Assembly: GCA_035275065.1 (NCBI GenBank)
Contig: DATENM010000066.1
Coordinates: 1 to 64,000 of the forward strand
Length of the DNA stretch: 64,000 nucleotides
Origin: Blastocatellia bacterium
Lineage (GTDB): Bacteria > Acidobacteriota > Blastocatellia > UBA7656
Reading direction: 5' to 3'
Shown: piece by piece, positions 26,160 to 34,786 of the stretch
Layout of the letters: each line of letters begins with the position of its first letter
Numbering within the stretch: position 1 is the first letter of the stretch
Notes under the pieces: model-generated
Seen by the model: only the letters and a program-made list of their open reading frames with translations
Told to the model about the DNA's origin: nothing
The model's database searches: none
Translations under genes and position numbers: made by a program

Positions 26160-27244
26160 GGCTCTGTCTTGCGCCACAGGTCGTATGGCTTTTGCGCGCC
26201 TGTGTGGAATGGCAGCTCGACTTTACGCCCGCTGCCGGCGGATTGGTAAGCCGCAAACAGCGCCTCTAGCACGGCGCGGCCATCGTCGCCCGTGACCAGC
26301 GGCTCAAGGTCTCGGCGCACACAGTCAACGAAGTGGGCCATCTCTTGCGGGAAGCCGTAATTCCATGCCTCCTCATAGATCGTGAAACTCCACCCCGTCG
26401 TCGAGCCGGCTTTTTCAACCGCGTAATCATAGCCTGTGCGGCTGTAGGTCAGAATCGAATTGCCTTGCAGCAGGTTGGCGTAGGCAACGCCCTCCGAGCC
26501 ATGCACTTCGGCGCGATCATCCATGCCGCCGAGCTTGGTCCAGCTCTCTTCGGCCATCGCCGTCACGCCATTTTCAAATTCAAGGATCAAGATCGCGTTA
26601 TCGTCGCCCCGCGTCTTGTCTGCGTGCAGGCCGGTCGTCATGTGCGCGTAGACCGATTTGATCTTAGGCCGGCCAAGCATCCAGCGAAAGAACTCGATGG
26701 CGTGGCAGCCCATGTCCATCGTCACACCGCCGCCGGCGCGATTGACATCCCAGAAGTGCGCGGCGTGCGGCCCATCGTGCTTCTCGGACTGCTTGATGAG
26801 CAAGGGCCTGCCGAGCGCCCCCGAATCCAACAGTTGCTTGAGACGAACATATTTTGGCGCGAAGCAGAGCTCTTCGGCATACATCAACTTGACGCCGGCT
26901 CGGCGGCATGCCTCGATCATGCGGTCGGCCTCCGCGAGGTTCAGGCACAACGGTTTTTCCATGACGACGTGCTTGCCGGCAGCCGCGGCGTCGACGGCGA
27001 CCTGGCAATGCAGATCGTTGGGAACACCGACCACAACCATGTCAACCTCGTCCATCTCCAGCAGCTTGCGATAATCCGTGAAGTGATGCGGGATGTCGAA
27101 GCGCCCGGCAAAGGCCGAGCTGCGTTCCGGGTTGGGCGAGGCGGCGGCAAACAACTCGGCAGCGGCGCAGGGCCGCAAGGCTTCGGCGTGAATCGTCGAG
27201 ATGAACTGCGAACCGATGATGCCAACTCGTACGGGCTTATCCAT
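26156..27244 (-). CDS. Gfo/Idh/MocA-family oxidoreductase
   Basis: This 362-residue protein has an N-terminal Rossmann fold (VGIIGSQFIS) and the family EKPLCLN motif with its catalytic Lys near residue 96. The C-terminal alpha/beta domain includes GGGVTMDMGCHAIEFFRW with the conserved acid and His. These NAD(P)-dependent enzymes oxidise sugar hydroxyls or reduce keto sugars. The neighbouring GMC dehydrogenase and DUF1080 gene suggest a keto-sugar substrate. It lacks a Tat signal, so it should act in the cytosol. Confidence 0.88.
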   Translation of the reverse strand: MDKPVRVGIIGSQFISTIHAEALRPCAAAELFAAASPNPERSSAFAGRFDIPHHFTDYRKLLEMDEVDMVVVGVPNDLHCQVAVDAAAAGKHVVMEKPLCLNLAEADRMIEACRRAGVKLMYAEELCFAPKYVRLKQLLDSGALGRPLLIKQSEKHDGPHAAHFWDVNRAGGGVTMDMGCHAIEFFRWMLGRPKIKSVYAHMTTGLHADKTRGDDNAILILEFENGVTAMAEESWTKLGGMDDRAEVHGSEGVAYANLLQGNSILTYSRTGYDYAVEKAGSTTGWSFTIYEEAWNYGFPQEMAHFVDCVRRDLEPLVTGDDGRAVLEALFAAYQSAGSGRKVELPFHTGAQKPYDLWRKTEP

Positions 27245-27287
27245 GCGCTCTACCTTTCAAGCGAGGCGGCTGATGTTTGCGCCTATC

Positions 27288-28100
27288 TTATGAGTCGGAC
27301 GCCGCCTCGCGGTCATAGAAACAGGTCACGTCGTCGTGGAGCCACAAGAATGAAGCCGGGAACGCTGTCGAGACTTGCGGCACCCGCAGACGTTCGAGCG
27401 GCTTTCGTTTACTTGCGCCGCTGACGAGCAGGACGATCTTGCGGGCCGCCAGTATCTCGGCCATGCCGAGCGTGATGCCATATTCGGGCGCTCGCGCGGC
27501 TGCGCCTAACATCGAATGCCGCCTGGAGCTTTCAGCCAGCCTGGCAACGTGCGCGAACGGTTCGAGCGCATCGGCGGGCTCGTTCAAACCCAGGTGTCCA
27601 TTCACGCCAATTCCCAGCACACAGAGATCAATCGATGTTTGCGCGGCCAGCAAGGCGCGAACCCGCTGGCACTCCGCCTGCGCATCGAGCGGGTCGCTCC
27701 GAAAGGTCAGGTAACGATCACCTGCGATGCCGAGCGGCCCGACGAGCAGACGGCGAATGTACGCTTCACAGGTCGCCGGGTCATCCATCGGCAAGCCGTT
27801 CCACTCGTCGAGCTTCAAGACGCGCAAGCCCTCAAACAGTCGCGGCTCGGCTTGTCGTTTGGCGCCGAGCAATTCATAACAACGAGTCGGGGTCGAGCCG
27901 GACGCGGCGCATAACAGCAGGTCGGGCTGACGGCGGATTTCTTCGACGATCAACTCGGCGGCCTCGCGGCTCATCGCCTCATGATCCGTAGCCGCGCCGC
28001 GCCATTGGATGCCGCGGGCTGACCGGTTTTTGATCTCGTCGGTTTTCGACACAGTCGTTGATTCGCGCGGCTCAGTGTTTCCCGGCGCGAAAGTTTTCAA
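27288..28100 (-). CDS. Glucosamine-6-phosphate deaminase/6-phosphogluconolactonase-family protein
   Basis: The frame encodes 270 residues. NagB-type motifs are CAASGSTPTRCYELL (phosphate loop), LKLDEWNGLP with the catalytic Asp, and GIGVNGHLGLNEP. This fits NagB more than 6-phosphogluconolactonase. Similarity starts only around codon 30. The TTG at 28100 overlaps the upstream GMC gene by 29 bases and a GTG at 28052 is an alternative start. Neither has a Shine-Dalgarno, so the start is unresolved. It lies between GMC and Gfo/Idh genes on the same strand, suggesting amino-sugar or keto-sugar catabolism. Confidence 0.8.
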   Translation of the reverse strand: MKTFAPGNTEPRESTTVSKTDEIKNRSARGIQWRGAATDHEAMSREAAELIVEEIRRQPDLLLCAASGSTPTRCYELLGAKRQAEPRLFEGLRVLKLDEWNGLPMDDPATCEAYIRRLLVGPLGIAGDRYLTFRSDPLDAQAECQRVRALLAAQTSIDLCVLGIGVNGHLGLNEPADALEPFAHVARLAESSRRHSMLGAAARAPEYGITLGMAEILAARKIVLLVSGASKRKPLERLRVPQVSTAFPASFLWLHDDVTCFYDREAASDS

Positions 28101-29748
28101 TCACGTATTCCGAAGTCCGCAGCGTGAAGGCGAGTATCGACAGCGTCGTCGTTTTGTCCGTGCAAGAGAGCAACACGCTGGCGTCACAGCAGTAGAGGTT
28201 CGGCACTTCATGGGTCTGGCCAAAGCGGTTCGTGACAAACTTTTTCGGATCATCGCCCATGCGGCAGGTGCCGGTTTCGTGCAGGCTGAAGCCCGGCGTT
28301 TCGGGATGCTCTGCCGCGCCCCAGTACTCGCCGCCCGCCGCTTTGATGACATCGTGGCAGACGTTTTTGGCATGCTCCCACATCAGCAATTCGTTCTCGC
28401 CCCACTGGAAATGCAGCCGCGCCACGGGGATGCCATAGCGGTCTTTCACTTCCGGGTCTATCTCGACAAAGTTGGTTGCCGACGCGAGCGTTGGAATCTG
28501 GCAATAGAACCCCACGGGCGTCGGGTAGTAGCGTTTGATGTTGCGCTTGAAGTCGGAGCCGAAGCCTTCGAGCCGGTTTGAATACCACGGATAATCGCCG
28601 CAGCCGCCATAAGGGTAGACCGAGTAGCCGCGGATGAATTTCTCTTCGCGCGGGTTCTTGAGGTTCTGCCAGCGCGGCATCCATGCCACTTGCGCCGCCG
28701 AGACGTTGTCGGGAAAACTCGGCTGCCCCATCAATTGCGGCAGGTAACCGTTGCCGGTCGTGCCGTAGAGATGGTCGCAGAGATTGCGCCCCACCTGACC
28801 GCTTGAATTGGCGACCCCTGTCGGCCAGCGGCGCGATTTCGAGTTGAGCAGAATGCGCGCCGTCTCGACACAAGAAGCCGCGACGATCACCGCCTTGCCG
28901 TAGACTTCGACTTCCTGTTTCGTCTTGCGATCAACATAAGCAACGCCCGCGGCCATGCCCCGATCATTGACGATGATATTCTTGGCGACGGCATCCGTTC
29001 GCAGTTCGAGTTTGCCCGTTTTCTCTGCCGGGGGTAACAGGAACCAGGGCGTCGAAAAGAACGAGCCGGTGTCGCAGCCTTCCGTGCAGTTGCCGCAGTA
29101 GTGGCACTTCGGGTGGCCGTTATGATTGACGGTCAGTTGTGCGTGGCGGTCGGGCAGGTAAGGCACGCCGACCCTTTCGCAGCCGGCTTGCAGAATGTAA
29201 TCAATGCAACGAAAGTTGAACGCCGGCAGGTACTCGCCGTCGGGGTTGCTTGGGCGGTTCTGCACCGTGCTACAAACGCCGATCATGCGCTCGACACGGC
29301 TGTAGTAGGGCGCGATCTCTTGATAAGTCACCGGCCAGTTGACGCCGAAGCCGTCCAGGCTGGCGGCGCGAAAATCAATGTCGCCCATGCGCGCCGATGA
29401 GCGCCCCCAGAAGTTCGTCTTGCCGCCGACCGCATGACAGCGCGGCCACTCCCACTGCGTCCCTGGCGCCGTCGTGTAGCTGATGCCGTGTTCCCACAGG
29501 CCATCGGTGTATTCGTTCTCGATGTGGTAATACTGGTCGCGCCGTTTGGGGTCGCCAAAGCCGCGATACTTCATGTCGTAGCTCAGCTTGTGATTGCGAA
29601 AATCTTTGGCCGGGTCAAGGCGGCGGCCAGAATTGAGCGCCAACACATTGAGCCCGGCTTCGCACAGCGTCTTGATCGCCATGCCGCCGCCCGCGCCGGT
29701 GCCAATCACAATAACGTCATAGATTTTCCTGGGCTTTTTGATCTGCAT
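28072..29748 (-). CDS. GMC-family oxidoreductase, large subunit of a sugar 3-dehydrogenase-like complex
   Basis: This 558-residue flavoprotein has the FAD loop VIGTGAGGGMA near residue 15 and AVGGKTNFWGR. HETGTCRMGDDP is near the C-terminus. CHYCGNCTEGC near residue 215 could ligate a [3Fe-4S] or [4Fe-4S] cluster, as in glucose/gluconate dehydrogenases of this type. No signal peptide is present. Its partner 7 bases upstream carries a twin-arginine-like leader, so the complex may be exported by hitchhiking. The partner and DUF1080 neighbour favour glycoside C3 oxidation over gluconate oxidation. Confidence 0.87.
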   Translation of the reverse strand: MQIKKPRKIYDVIVIGTGAGGGMAIKTLCEAGLNVLALNSGRRLDPAKDFRNHKLSYDMKYRGFGDPKRRDQYYHIENEYTDGLWEHGISYTTAPGTQWEWPRCHAVGGKTNFWGRSSARMGDIDFRAASLDGFGVNWPVTYQEIAPYYSRVERMIGVCSTVQNRPSNPDGEYLPAFNFRCIDYILQAGCERVGVPYLPDRHAQLTVNHNGHPKCHYCGNCTEGCDTGSFFSTPWFLLPPAEKTGKLELRTDAVAKNIIVNDRGMAAGVAYVDRKTKQEVEVYGKAVIVAASCVETARILLNSKSRRWPTGVANSSGQVGRNLCDHLYGTTGNGYLPQLMGQPSFPDNVSAAQVAWMPRWQNLKNPREEKFIRGYSVYPYGGCGDYPWYSNRLEGFGSDFKRNIKRYYPTPVGFYCQIPTLASATNFVEIDPEVKDRYGIPVARLHFQWGENELLMWEHAKNVCHDVIKAAGGEYWGAAEHPETPGFSLHETGTCRMGDDPKKFVTNRFGQTHEVPNLYCCDASVLLSCTDKTTTLSILAFTLRTSEYVIENFRAGKH

Positions 29749-29755
29749 AAGCTCG

Positions 29756-30397
29756 TCAATATTTCGGCTTCAATCCGAGGTGGGCGCGATTGTCTGTGTG
29801 CGGGCAGGCCGGCGACGCCGCGTAATACTGCTTCAGCGCCGGAACGTCGAGCACCTGCATGCCGACGCGCGACGTATAGAACCCCATCAGCGTGTATTCG
29901 CGCATCAGGCGGAAAAATGCCTGCCCGTCTTCTTCGCCGAGGCGGTGGCGCTCTTTGTAGGCCAGGTTACTGAGCATCTCGGTCGCCGGTTCGGCGCTGA
30001 GGTCGAGAAAGTGCGCGCCATAGACCTTAATGGCGTGTGCGTTCATCCAGGTCAGGCCGCGACGAAACTGTGGCTGTAGCGGCGGGTCGCTGGCAACCAT
30101 GAAATCGATGAACTCGCTGACGCCGGCTTCGCGCGCGCCGGGCGTGTCGTCGGTCGGAATAATCAACTCGCTCAGGCGAGCCACGAGGCGGTATTCATCC
30201 GTCGTGAAGAACTGCGGCTTGTAGGCTTCATGCTGCGCCGCTGCCGCCGGCTTTTGCTGAATCGTGTGGACGTGTTGCCCATCAGCGGCGTGATCGTGAG
30301 CGAAGGCCCACTGCTTAAACCCCGGAAACTGGCTTGCTGTCGCGGCGAGCGCGAGAATGCGCAGCACGTCGCGGCGCTCGATGCTTTGACCTGCCAT
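29756..30397 (-). CDS. Gluconate 2-dehydrogenase subunit 3-family protein with Tat-like signal
   Basis: This 213-residue protein starts with ERRDVLRILALAATASQ, a twin-arginine-like export signal. The body (LSELIIPTDDTPGAREAGVSEFIDFM and EMLSNLAYKERHRLG...FFRLMREYTLMGFYTS) is typical of subunit 3 of gluconate 2-dehydrogenase and of the small subunit of glucoside 3-dehydrogenases. It would escort the GMC subunit to the periplasm. The Shine-Dalgarno GGAGG is 7 bases before the ATG, and the stop is 7 bases from the GMC start. No cytochrome c subunit is seen nearby. Confidence 0.88.
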   Translation of the reverse strand: MAGQSIERRDVLRILALAATASQFPGFKQWAFAHDHAADGQHVHTIQQKPAAAAQHEAYKPQFFTTDEYRLVARLSELIIPTDDTPGAREAGVSEFIDFMVASDPPLQPQFRRGLTWMNAHAIKVYGAHFLDLSAEPATEMLSNLAYKERHRLGEEDGQAFFRLMREYTLMGFYTSRVGMQVLDVPALKQYYAASPACPHTDNRAHLGLKPKY

Positions 30398-30546
30398 CCG
30401 TCGACCTCCGTGGAAGGCATCACATCATAAAAGGCGAAGGAAGGCAATGCTGGCGGCTGCGCTCGACGCCAGGCATGGCAGACCGCTCGCGGTCATGTTA
30501 TCTTCTGGCCGTTGCCGATCAAAACATCTTCAAAAGAGAGGACATC

Positions 30547-31509
30547 ATGAGCAAATACCGCCTCGCGTTGTTACCGCTGTTGCTCTGTCTGCTGATGCTG
30601 CTCGCGTCGGTTGCCGGCGCGCAGACGCCAAAGCCGGGATTCGCCGACGGCTTGCTGGGCCGCTGGGACTTGACCGTGCAGGAAGCCAACGGCTCATATC
30701 CGTCGTGGGTTGAAATCTCGCTGCGCAAAGAGACCGAGCTGATGGGCCGCTTCGTCGGGCGCTTTGGCAGCAATCGCCACATCGCGCAGATCGAATATAA
30801 AAGTGGCGAGCTGCTCTTCAGAATCCCTGTGCAGTACGAAACGAACGCCCACGACCTGGTCTTCAAAGGCAGGCTGAACGGCGACCGGTTGGAAGGCACG
30901 ACCGAAAGCGCCGACGGCAAGACTTTGCACTGGACGGGCGTGCGCGCGCCCGACATGATACGCACCGCCGCGCCGCGCTGGGGCAAGCCGATTCACCTGT
31001 TCAACGGCAAAGACCTCACGGGATGGCGGCTGCGCTCAACCGAACGCGGCAACTGCTGGAGCGCGACAAACGGCACGATGACCAACAACGTCCCCTGTGT
31101 TGACATCATCACCGAACAAAAATTCACAGACTTCAAGCTGCATCTTGAATTCAACATCGTCGCCGAGAGCAATAGCGGCGTTTACCTGCGCGGACGCCAC
31201 GAGGTGCAGATTGAAGACAGCTTTGGCAAAGCCTCTGACAGTTTGCGCATGGGCGGCGTCTACGGTTTTCTGCGCCCGGTGGTCAACGCCTCGGGGCGAC
31301 CGGGCGAGTGGCAGACTTACGACATCACTTTGATCGGGCGGCGCGTGACGGTGGTGCTGAACGGCAAGACCATCGTTGACAACGCCGAGATACCGGGTAT
31401 CACCGGCGGCGCGCTCGAAAGCGACGAAGGCGCGCCCGGCCCGCTGATGCTCCAGGGCGACCACGGCAAGGTCATGTTCCGCAACATCGTCCTGACGCCG
31501 GCGCAGTAA
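30547..31509 (+). CDS. Secreted DUF1080 (3-keto-disaccharide hydrolase) protein
   Basis: This 320-residue protein has a signal peptide (LALLPLLLCLLMLLASVAGAQ). Residues about 30-135 form a beta-rich lipocalin-like domain (GRWDLTVQ). Residues about 140-320 are DUF1080, with HLFNGKDLTGW, LEFNIVAESNSGVYLRG, YDITLIGRRVTVVLNGK and a final MFRNIVLTP strand, a concanavalin-like jelly roll. Members of DUF1080 cleave 3-keto-glycosides. The divergent GMC/subunit-3 pair would supply such substrates in the same compartment. The Shine-Dalgarno is AGAGAGGA. Confidence 0.87.
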   Translation: MSKYRLALLPLLLCLLMLLASVAGAQTPKPGFADGLLGRWDLTVQEANGSYPSWVEISLRKETELMGRFVGRFGSNRHIAQIEYKSGELLFRIPVQYETNAHDLVFKGRLNGDRLEGTTESADGKTLHWTGVRAPDMIRTAAPRWGKPIHLFNGKDLTGWRLRSTERGNCWSATNGTMTNNVPCVDIITEQKFTDFKLHLEFNIVAESNSGVYLRGRHEVQIEDSFGKASDSLRMGGVYGFLRPVVNASGRPGEWQTYDITLIGRRVTVVLNGKTIVDNAEIPGITGGALESDEGAPGPLMLQGDHGKVMFRNIVLTPAQ

Positions 31510-31576
31510 ACCGCCAAGACGCCAAGAACGCCAAGATAGATTTACTCTTCTTGGCGTTCTTGGCGTCTTGGCGGTT
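31509..31576. repeat. 28-bp perfect inverted repeat of CGCCAAGAA words
   Basis: Arms 31509-31536 and 31549-31576 are exact complements with a 12-base loop. The last base of the DUF1080 stop codon belongs to the left arm. The element recurs at 63390-63459 with one compensated base change. Confidence 0.95.
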
Positions 31577-31591
31577 GATAGGTTTGCCTGT

Positions 31592-31619
31592 TTGACATTG
31601 AGCCCTAGTTTCGGATACT
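31592..31619 (+). promoter_or_regulatory. Promoter for the kdsB-pyrG operon, giving a nearly leaderless mRNA
   Basis: TTGACA (31592-31597) is followed after 16 bases by GATACT (31614-31619). Transcription would begin near 31626, only a few bases before the GTG start at 31630. Confidence 0.55.
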
Positions 31620-31629
31620 CTGAAGGCCC

Positions 31630-32409
31630 GTGAAGGGAGAAGCGATTGCGATCATCCCTGCGCGGTACGCCTCGACACGATTGCCGGGCAAACCCCTCCT
31701 CCCCATCAAGCAAATTCCTTTGATATTGCATGTCGTCGAGCGCGCCGCGCGAGCGCAGTCTGTCGCGCGCGTAATCGTTGCGACCGACGACCAGCGCATC
31801 TTCGAAGCGGTCACGGCGCACGGCGCGGCCGCAGTCATGACCAGTGCCGCGTGCGCCTCGGGCACCGACCGTATCGCCGAAGCCGCCGCCCAGCTTGATG
31901 CCGAAATCGTCGTCAACGTGCAGGGCGACGAGCCGTTGATCGAGCCGGCAACCATTGATGCGGCCATCGCGCCGCTCATCGCCGATTCACAGCTTCACAT
32001 CAGCACCACCTCAGAGCCCATCACCGATGTCGAAGATGTGTTCAACCCGAACGTCGTCAAAGTGGTTACAAACCATCAGGGGTTCGCGCTCTATTTTTCG
32101 CGCTCGCCCGTGCCGCACATCCGGCCCACCCCCGGCCACACCCTGGAGCAAGCGTTGCGCATGGATGCGAGCTTGCTTCATCATTATCGTAAGCATTCGG
32201 GACTCTATGCGTACCGCGGCGAGTTCTTGCAAGCCTTTGCCCGCATGCAGCCGTCGCCGCTCGAACGCCTGGAACAGCTCGAACAGCTGCGCGTGCTCGA
32301 ACACGGCTACCCCATACGCGTCGTCGCGGTCGAGCATCGCTCGATTGGCGTGGACACCGAGCAGGATTATCAACGAGTCAAGAGGATGATTGAGGAGGAT
32401 CAGGTATGA
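31630..32409 (+). CDS. kdsB: 3-deoxy-manno-octulosonate cytidylyltransferase (CMP-KDO synthetase)
   Basis: This 259-residue enzyme activates KDO with CTP for lipid A-core assembly. The N-terminal IIPARYASTRLPGKPL is the nucleotide-binding signature. NVQGDEPLIEP carries the metal-binding Asp, and FSRSPVPHIR and HSGLYAYR line the KDO site. The GTG at 31630 is the only reasonable start before the signature. It overlaps pyrG by 4 bases (ATGA), so the CTP-producing and CTP-consuming enzymes are coupled. kdsA lies about 15 kb away. Confidence 0.95.
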   Translation: MKGEAIAIIPARYASTRLPGKPLLPIKQIPLILHVVERAARAQSVARVIVATDDQRIFEAVTAHGAAAVMTSAACASGTDRIAEAAAQLDAEIVVNVQGDEPLIEPATIDAAIAPLIADSQLHISTTSEPITDVEDVFNPNVVKVVTNHQGFALYFSRSPVPHIRPTPGHTLEQALRMDASLLHHYRKHSGLYAYRGEFLQAFARMQPSPLERLEQLEQLRVLEHGYPIRVVAVEHRSIGVDTEQDYQRVKRMIEEDQV

Positions 32410-34106
32410 CCAAGTTCATTTTCGTCACCGGCGGCGTCGTCTCCAGTCTCGGCAAAGGGCTGGCGGCGGCGTCTATCGGCTGCCTGCTCGAAGCGCGCGG
32501 CCTGCGCGTCACCTTACAGAAGCTCGACCCTTATATCAACGTTGACCCCGGCACCATGTCGCCTTTTCAGCACGGCGAAGTCTTTGTCACCGACGACGGC
32601 GCCGAAACCGACCTCGACCTCGGCCACTACGAGCGCTACACGCACGCGCAGTTGACGCAATCGAACAACTGGACGACCGGGCGCATCTACCTGTCGGTGA
32701 TCAACAAAGAGCGGCGCGGCGATTATCTCGGCAAGACGATTCAGGTCATCCCGCACATCACCAACGAAATCAAAGACGCCATCCGCGCCGTCGCCGAGGG
32801 CCCGGACGTGGTGATTGTCGAAATCGGCGGCACCGTCGGCGACATCGAGAGCTTGCCTTTCCTGGAAGCCATTCGCCAGATGGGCAACGAAATCGGGCGC
32901 GAAAACGCGCTCTTCGTTCACCTGACGCTGGTGCCTTATATCGCCGCGTCGGGCGAGTTGAAGACCAAGCCGACGCAGCATTCGGTTAAAGAGCTGCGCG
33001 AGATCGGTATTCAGCCCGACCTGCTCTTGTGCCGCTGCGACCGCCCGCTGCCACACGACATGAAGGCGAAGATCGCCCTGTTCTGTAACGTCCGCGAAAA
33101 CGAAGTTATCACCGCGCAGGACGTGCCGACGATCTATGAAGTGCCGCTGATGTTTGCGCACCAGGGCCTTGATGACATGATCGTTAAGAAGCTGCAACTG
33201 GCAGCCGGCGAGCGCAACCTGACGAAATGGACGGCGCTGGTCGAAACCGTCAAGAACCCTGACGCGACGGTGAGCATCGGCATCGTCGGCAAGTACGTCG
33301 AGCTGGAAGATTCATACAAGAGCTTGCACGAAGCTCTGGTGCATGGCGGCGTCGCCAATCGTTTGCGCGTACAGGTGCGCTGGCTCGAATCCGACGAGCT
33401 GATGGACGACCCGAACTGGGAAGATCGCTTGCGCGACTTTGACGCGATCCTGGTGCCGGGCGGTTTCGGCAAGCGCGGCATTTCCGGGATGCTGCGGGCG
33501 ATCAATTACGCGCGCCGCGAGCAGACTCCGTACTTCGGCATCTGCCTCGGCATGCAATGTCTGACGATTGAATTCGCCCGCAACGTCGCCAGCCTCGACG
33601 GCGCCGATTCGACCGAATTCGATGACGACACGCCGCACCCGGTGATCTTCAAGCTGCGCGATTTGATCGGCGTCGAGCAGATGGGTGGCACGATGCGGCT
33701 CGGCGCGTATCCCTGCAATCTGAAGCAAGGGTCGCTGGCGGCGCAAATTTATGGCGCGCCCGAAATCAGCGAGCGCCATCGTCACCGCTACGAGTTCAAC
33801 CCGCGCTATGAAGATGAGCTTGGCGGGCACGGGCTGGTCTTCTCCGGCAAATCGCCCGATGGCAAGTTCATCGAGATCGTCGAGCTGCCTGACCACCCGT
33901 GGTTCCTGGGCTGTCAGTTTCACCCGGAGTTCAAGTCGAAGCCGCTCGACCCGCACCCCCTGTTCGTGTCGTTCGTGAAAGCGGCGTATGAACATCGCCT
34001 GCGCGACGAAGCGAGCAACGACCCCGAAGAAGACACGGCCCTGGCCCGCGAAGCGACCGCCGATGATCGCGGCTGGAAGCTCAACGCTTCGGGCAGCGAA
34101 TCATAA
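32406..34106 (+). CDS. pyrG: CTP synthase
   Basis: This 566-residue enzyme aminates UTP to CTP using ATP and glutamine. The N-terminal amidoligase starts with TGGVVSSLGKGLAAASIG and has LDPYINVDPGTMSPFQHGEVFVTDDGAE. The C-terminal class I glutaminase has nucleophile C380 (YFGICLGMQC) with H506 and E508 (QFHPEFKS). Length and motifs are full. It is the second gene of the kdsB operon and is followed by an inverted repeat. Confidence 0.97.
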   Translation: MTKFIFVTGGVVSSLGKGLAAASIGCLLEARGLRVTLQKLDPYINVDPGTMSPFQHGEVFVTDDGAETDLDLGHYERYTHAQLTQSNNWTTGRIYLSVINKERRGDYLGKTIQVIPHITNEIKDAIRAVAEGPDVVIVEIGGTVGDIESLPFLEAIRQMGNEIGRENALFVHLTLVPYIAASGELKTKPTQHSVKELREIGIQPDLLLCRCDRPLPHDMKAKIALFCNVRENEVITAQDVPTIYEVPLMFAHQGLDDMIVKKLQLAAGERNLTKWTALVETVKNPDATVSIGIVGKYVELEDSYKSLHEALVHGGVANRLRVQVRWLESDELMDDPNWEDRLRDFDAILVPGGFGKRGISGMLRAINYARREQTPYFGICLGMQCLTIEFARNVASLDGADSTEFDDDTPHPVIFKLRDLIGVEQMGGTMRLGAYPCNLKQGSLAAQIYGAPEISERHRHRYEFNPRYEDELGGHGLVFSGKSPDGKFIEIVELPDHPWFLGCQFHPEFKSKPLDPHPLFVSFVKAAYEHRLRDEASNDPEEDTALAREATADDRGWKLNASGSES

Positions 34107-34116
34107 GGCGGCTCAT

Positions 34117-34189
34117 GTGGCGCAAGCTGTTAGCTTGCGCGAGATTCGTCTTTTTGCGAGTCCAAGCGCAAGCTAACAGCTTGCGCCAC
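34117..34189. repeat. Copy 2 of the 24-bp interspersed hairpin arm
   Basis: Arms 34117-34140 and 34166-34189 are identical to the arms at 10584-10639, but the loop is 25 bases instead of 8 and unrelated in sequence. It lies between pyrG and the DinB-family gene. Confidence 0.95.
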
Positions 34190-34211
34190 TTCCAAAGGAG
34201 CAAAACAACTT

Positions 34212-34739
34212 ATGTCCGTTTCGTTCACCGGTCGGCCAGAGCCGACCGAGCATGCCGAATACTATGGCCGCTACATCGGCCTGGTGCCCGAAGCTGATCT
34301 CTGCGCGGCGATGCAGGCACAGACCGAGACGACGCTGGAATTCCTGCGGGCGCTTCCCGCCGACGCGGGCGAGCGACGTTACGCGCCGGGCAAGTGGAGC
34401 ATCAAGGAAGTCATCGGCCACATGACCGATGCCGAGCGCGTCTTCGGGCTGCGGGCGCTGTTTTTCGCGCGCCTTGACACGGCGGCGCTGCCGGGATTTG
34501 AGCAGGACGATTGGGTAAGTGCGGCGAGCTTTGACGCCGCGCCGCTTGCTGAGCTGATCGATGAGTTTGAGTATGTGCGGCGCGGCAGTCTTTACTTCTT
34601 CAAGCACCTTGCGCCCGACGCCTGGCTGCGGCGCGGCACGGCCAGCGACTGTGAGTTCACGGTGCGGGCGCTGGCTTATGCGATGGTCGGCCACGAACGC
34701 TACCACCTGGAGATTCTGCGAACCCGCTACCTTGATTAA
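34212..34739 (+). CDS. DinB-family four-helix protein
   Basis: This 175-residue protein of the DinB/YfiT metal-dependent superfamily has three metal-binding His in typical places: GHMTDAERVF near residue 75, and GHERYHLEILR near 160. Known members are thiol transferases (bacillithiol, mycothiol, glutathione) or hydrolases, and which thiol this organism uses is not visible. AAAGGAG lies about 10 bases before the ATG. Confidence 0.82.
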   Translation: MSVSFTGRPEPTEHAEYYGRYIGLVPEADLCAAMQAQTETTLEFLRALPADAGERRYAPGKWSIKEVIGHMTDAERVFGLRALFFARLDTAALPGFEQDDWVSAASFDAAPLAELIDEFEYVRRGSLYFFKHLAPDAWLRRGTASDCEFTVRALAYAMVGHERYHLEILRTRYLD

Positions 34740-34786
34740 CGACGCCCATTGATCGCCTCTAAACAACCGGCGATGGTCTTATGCTT

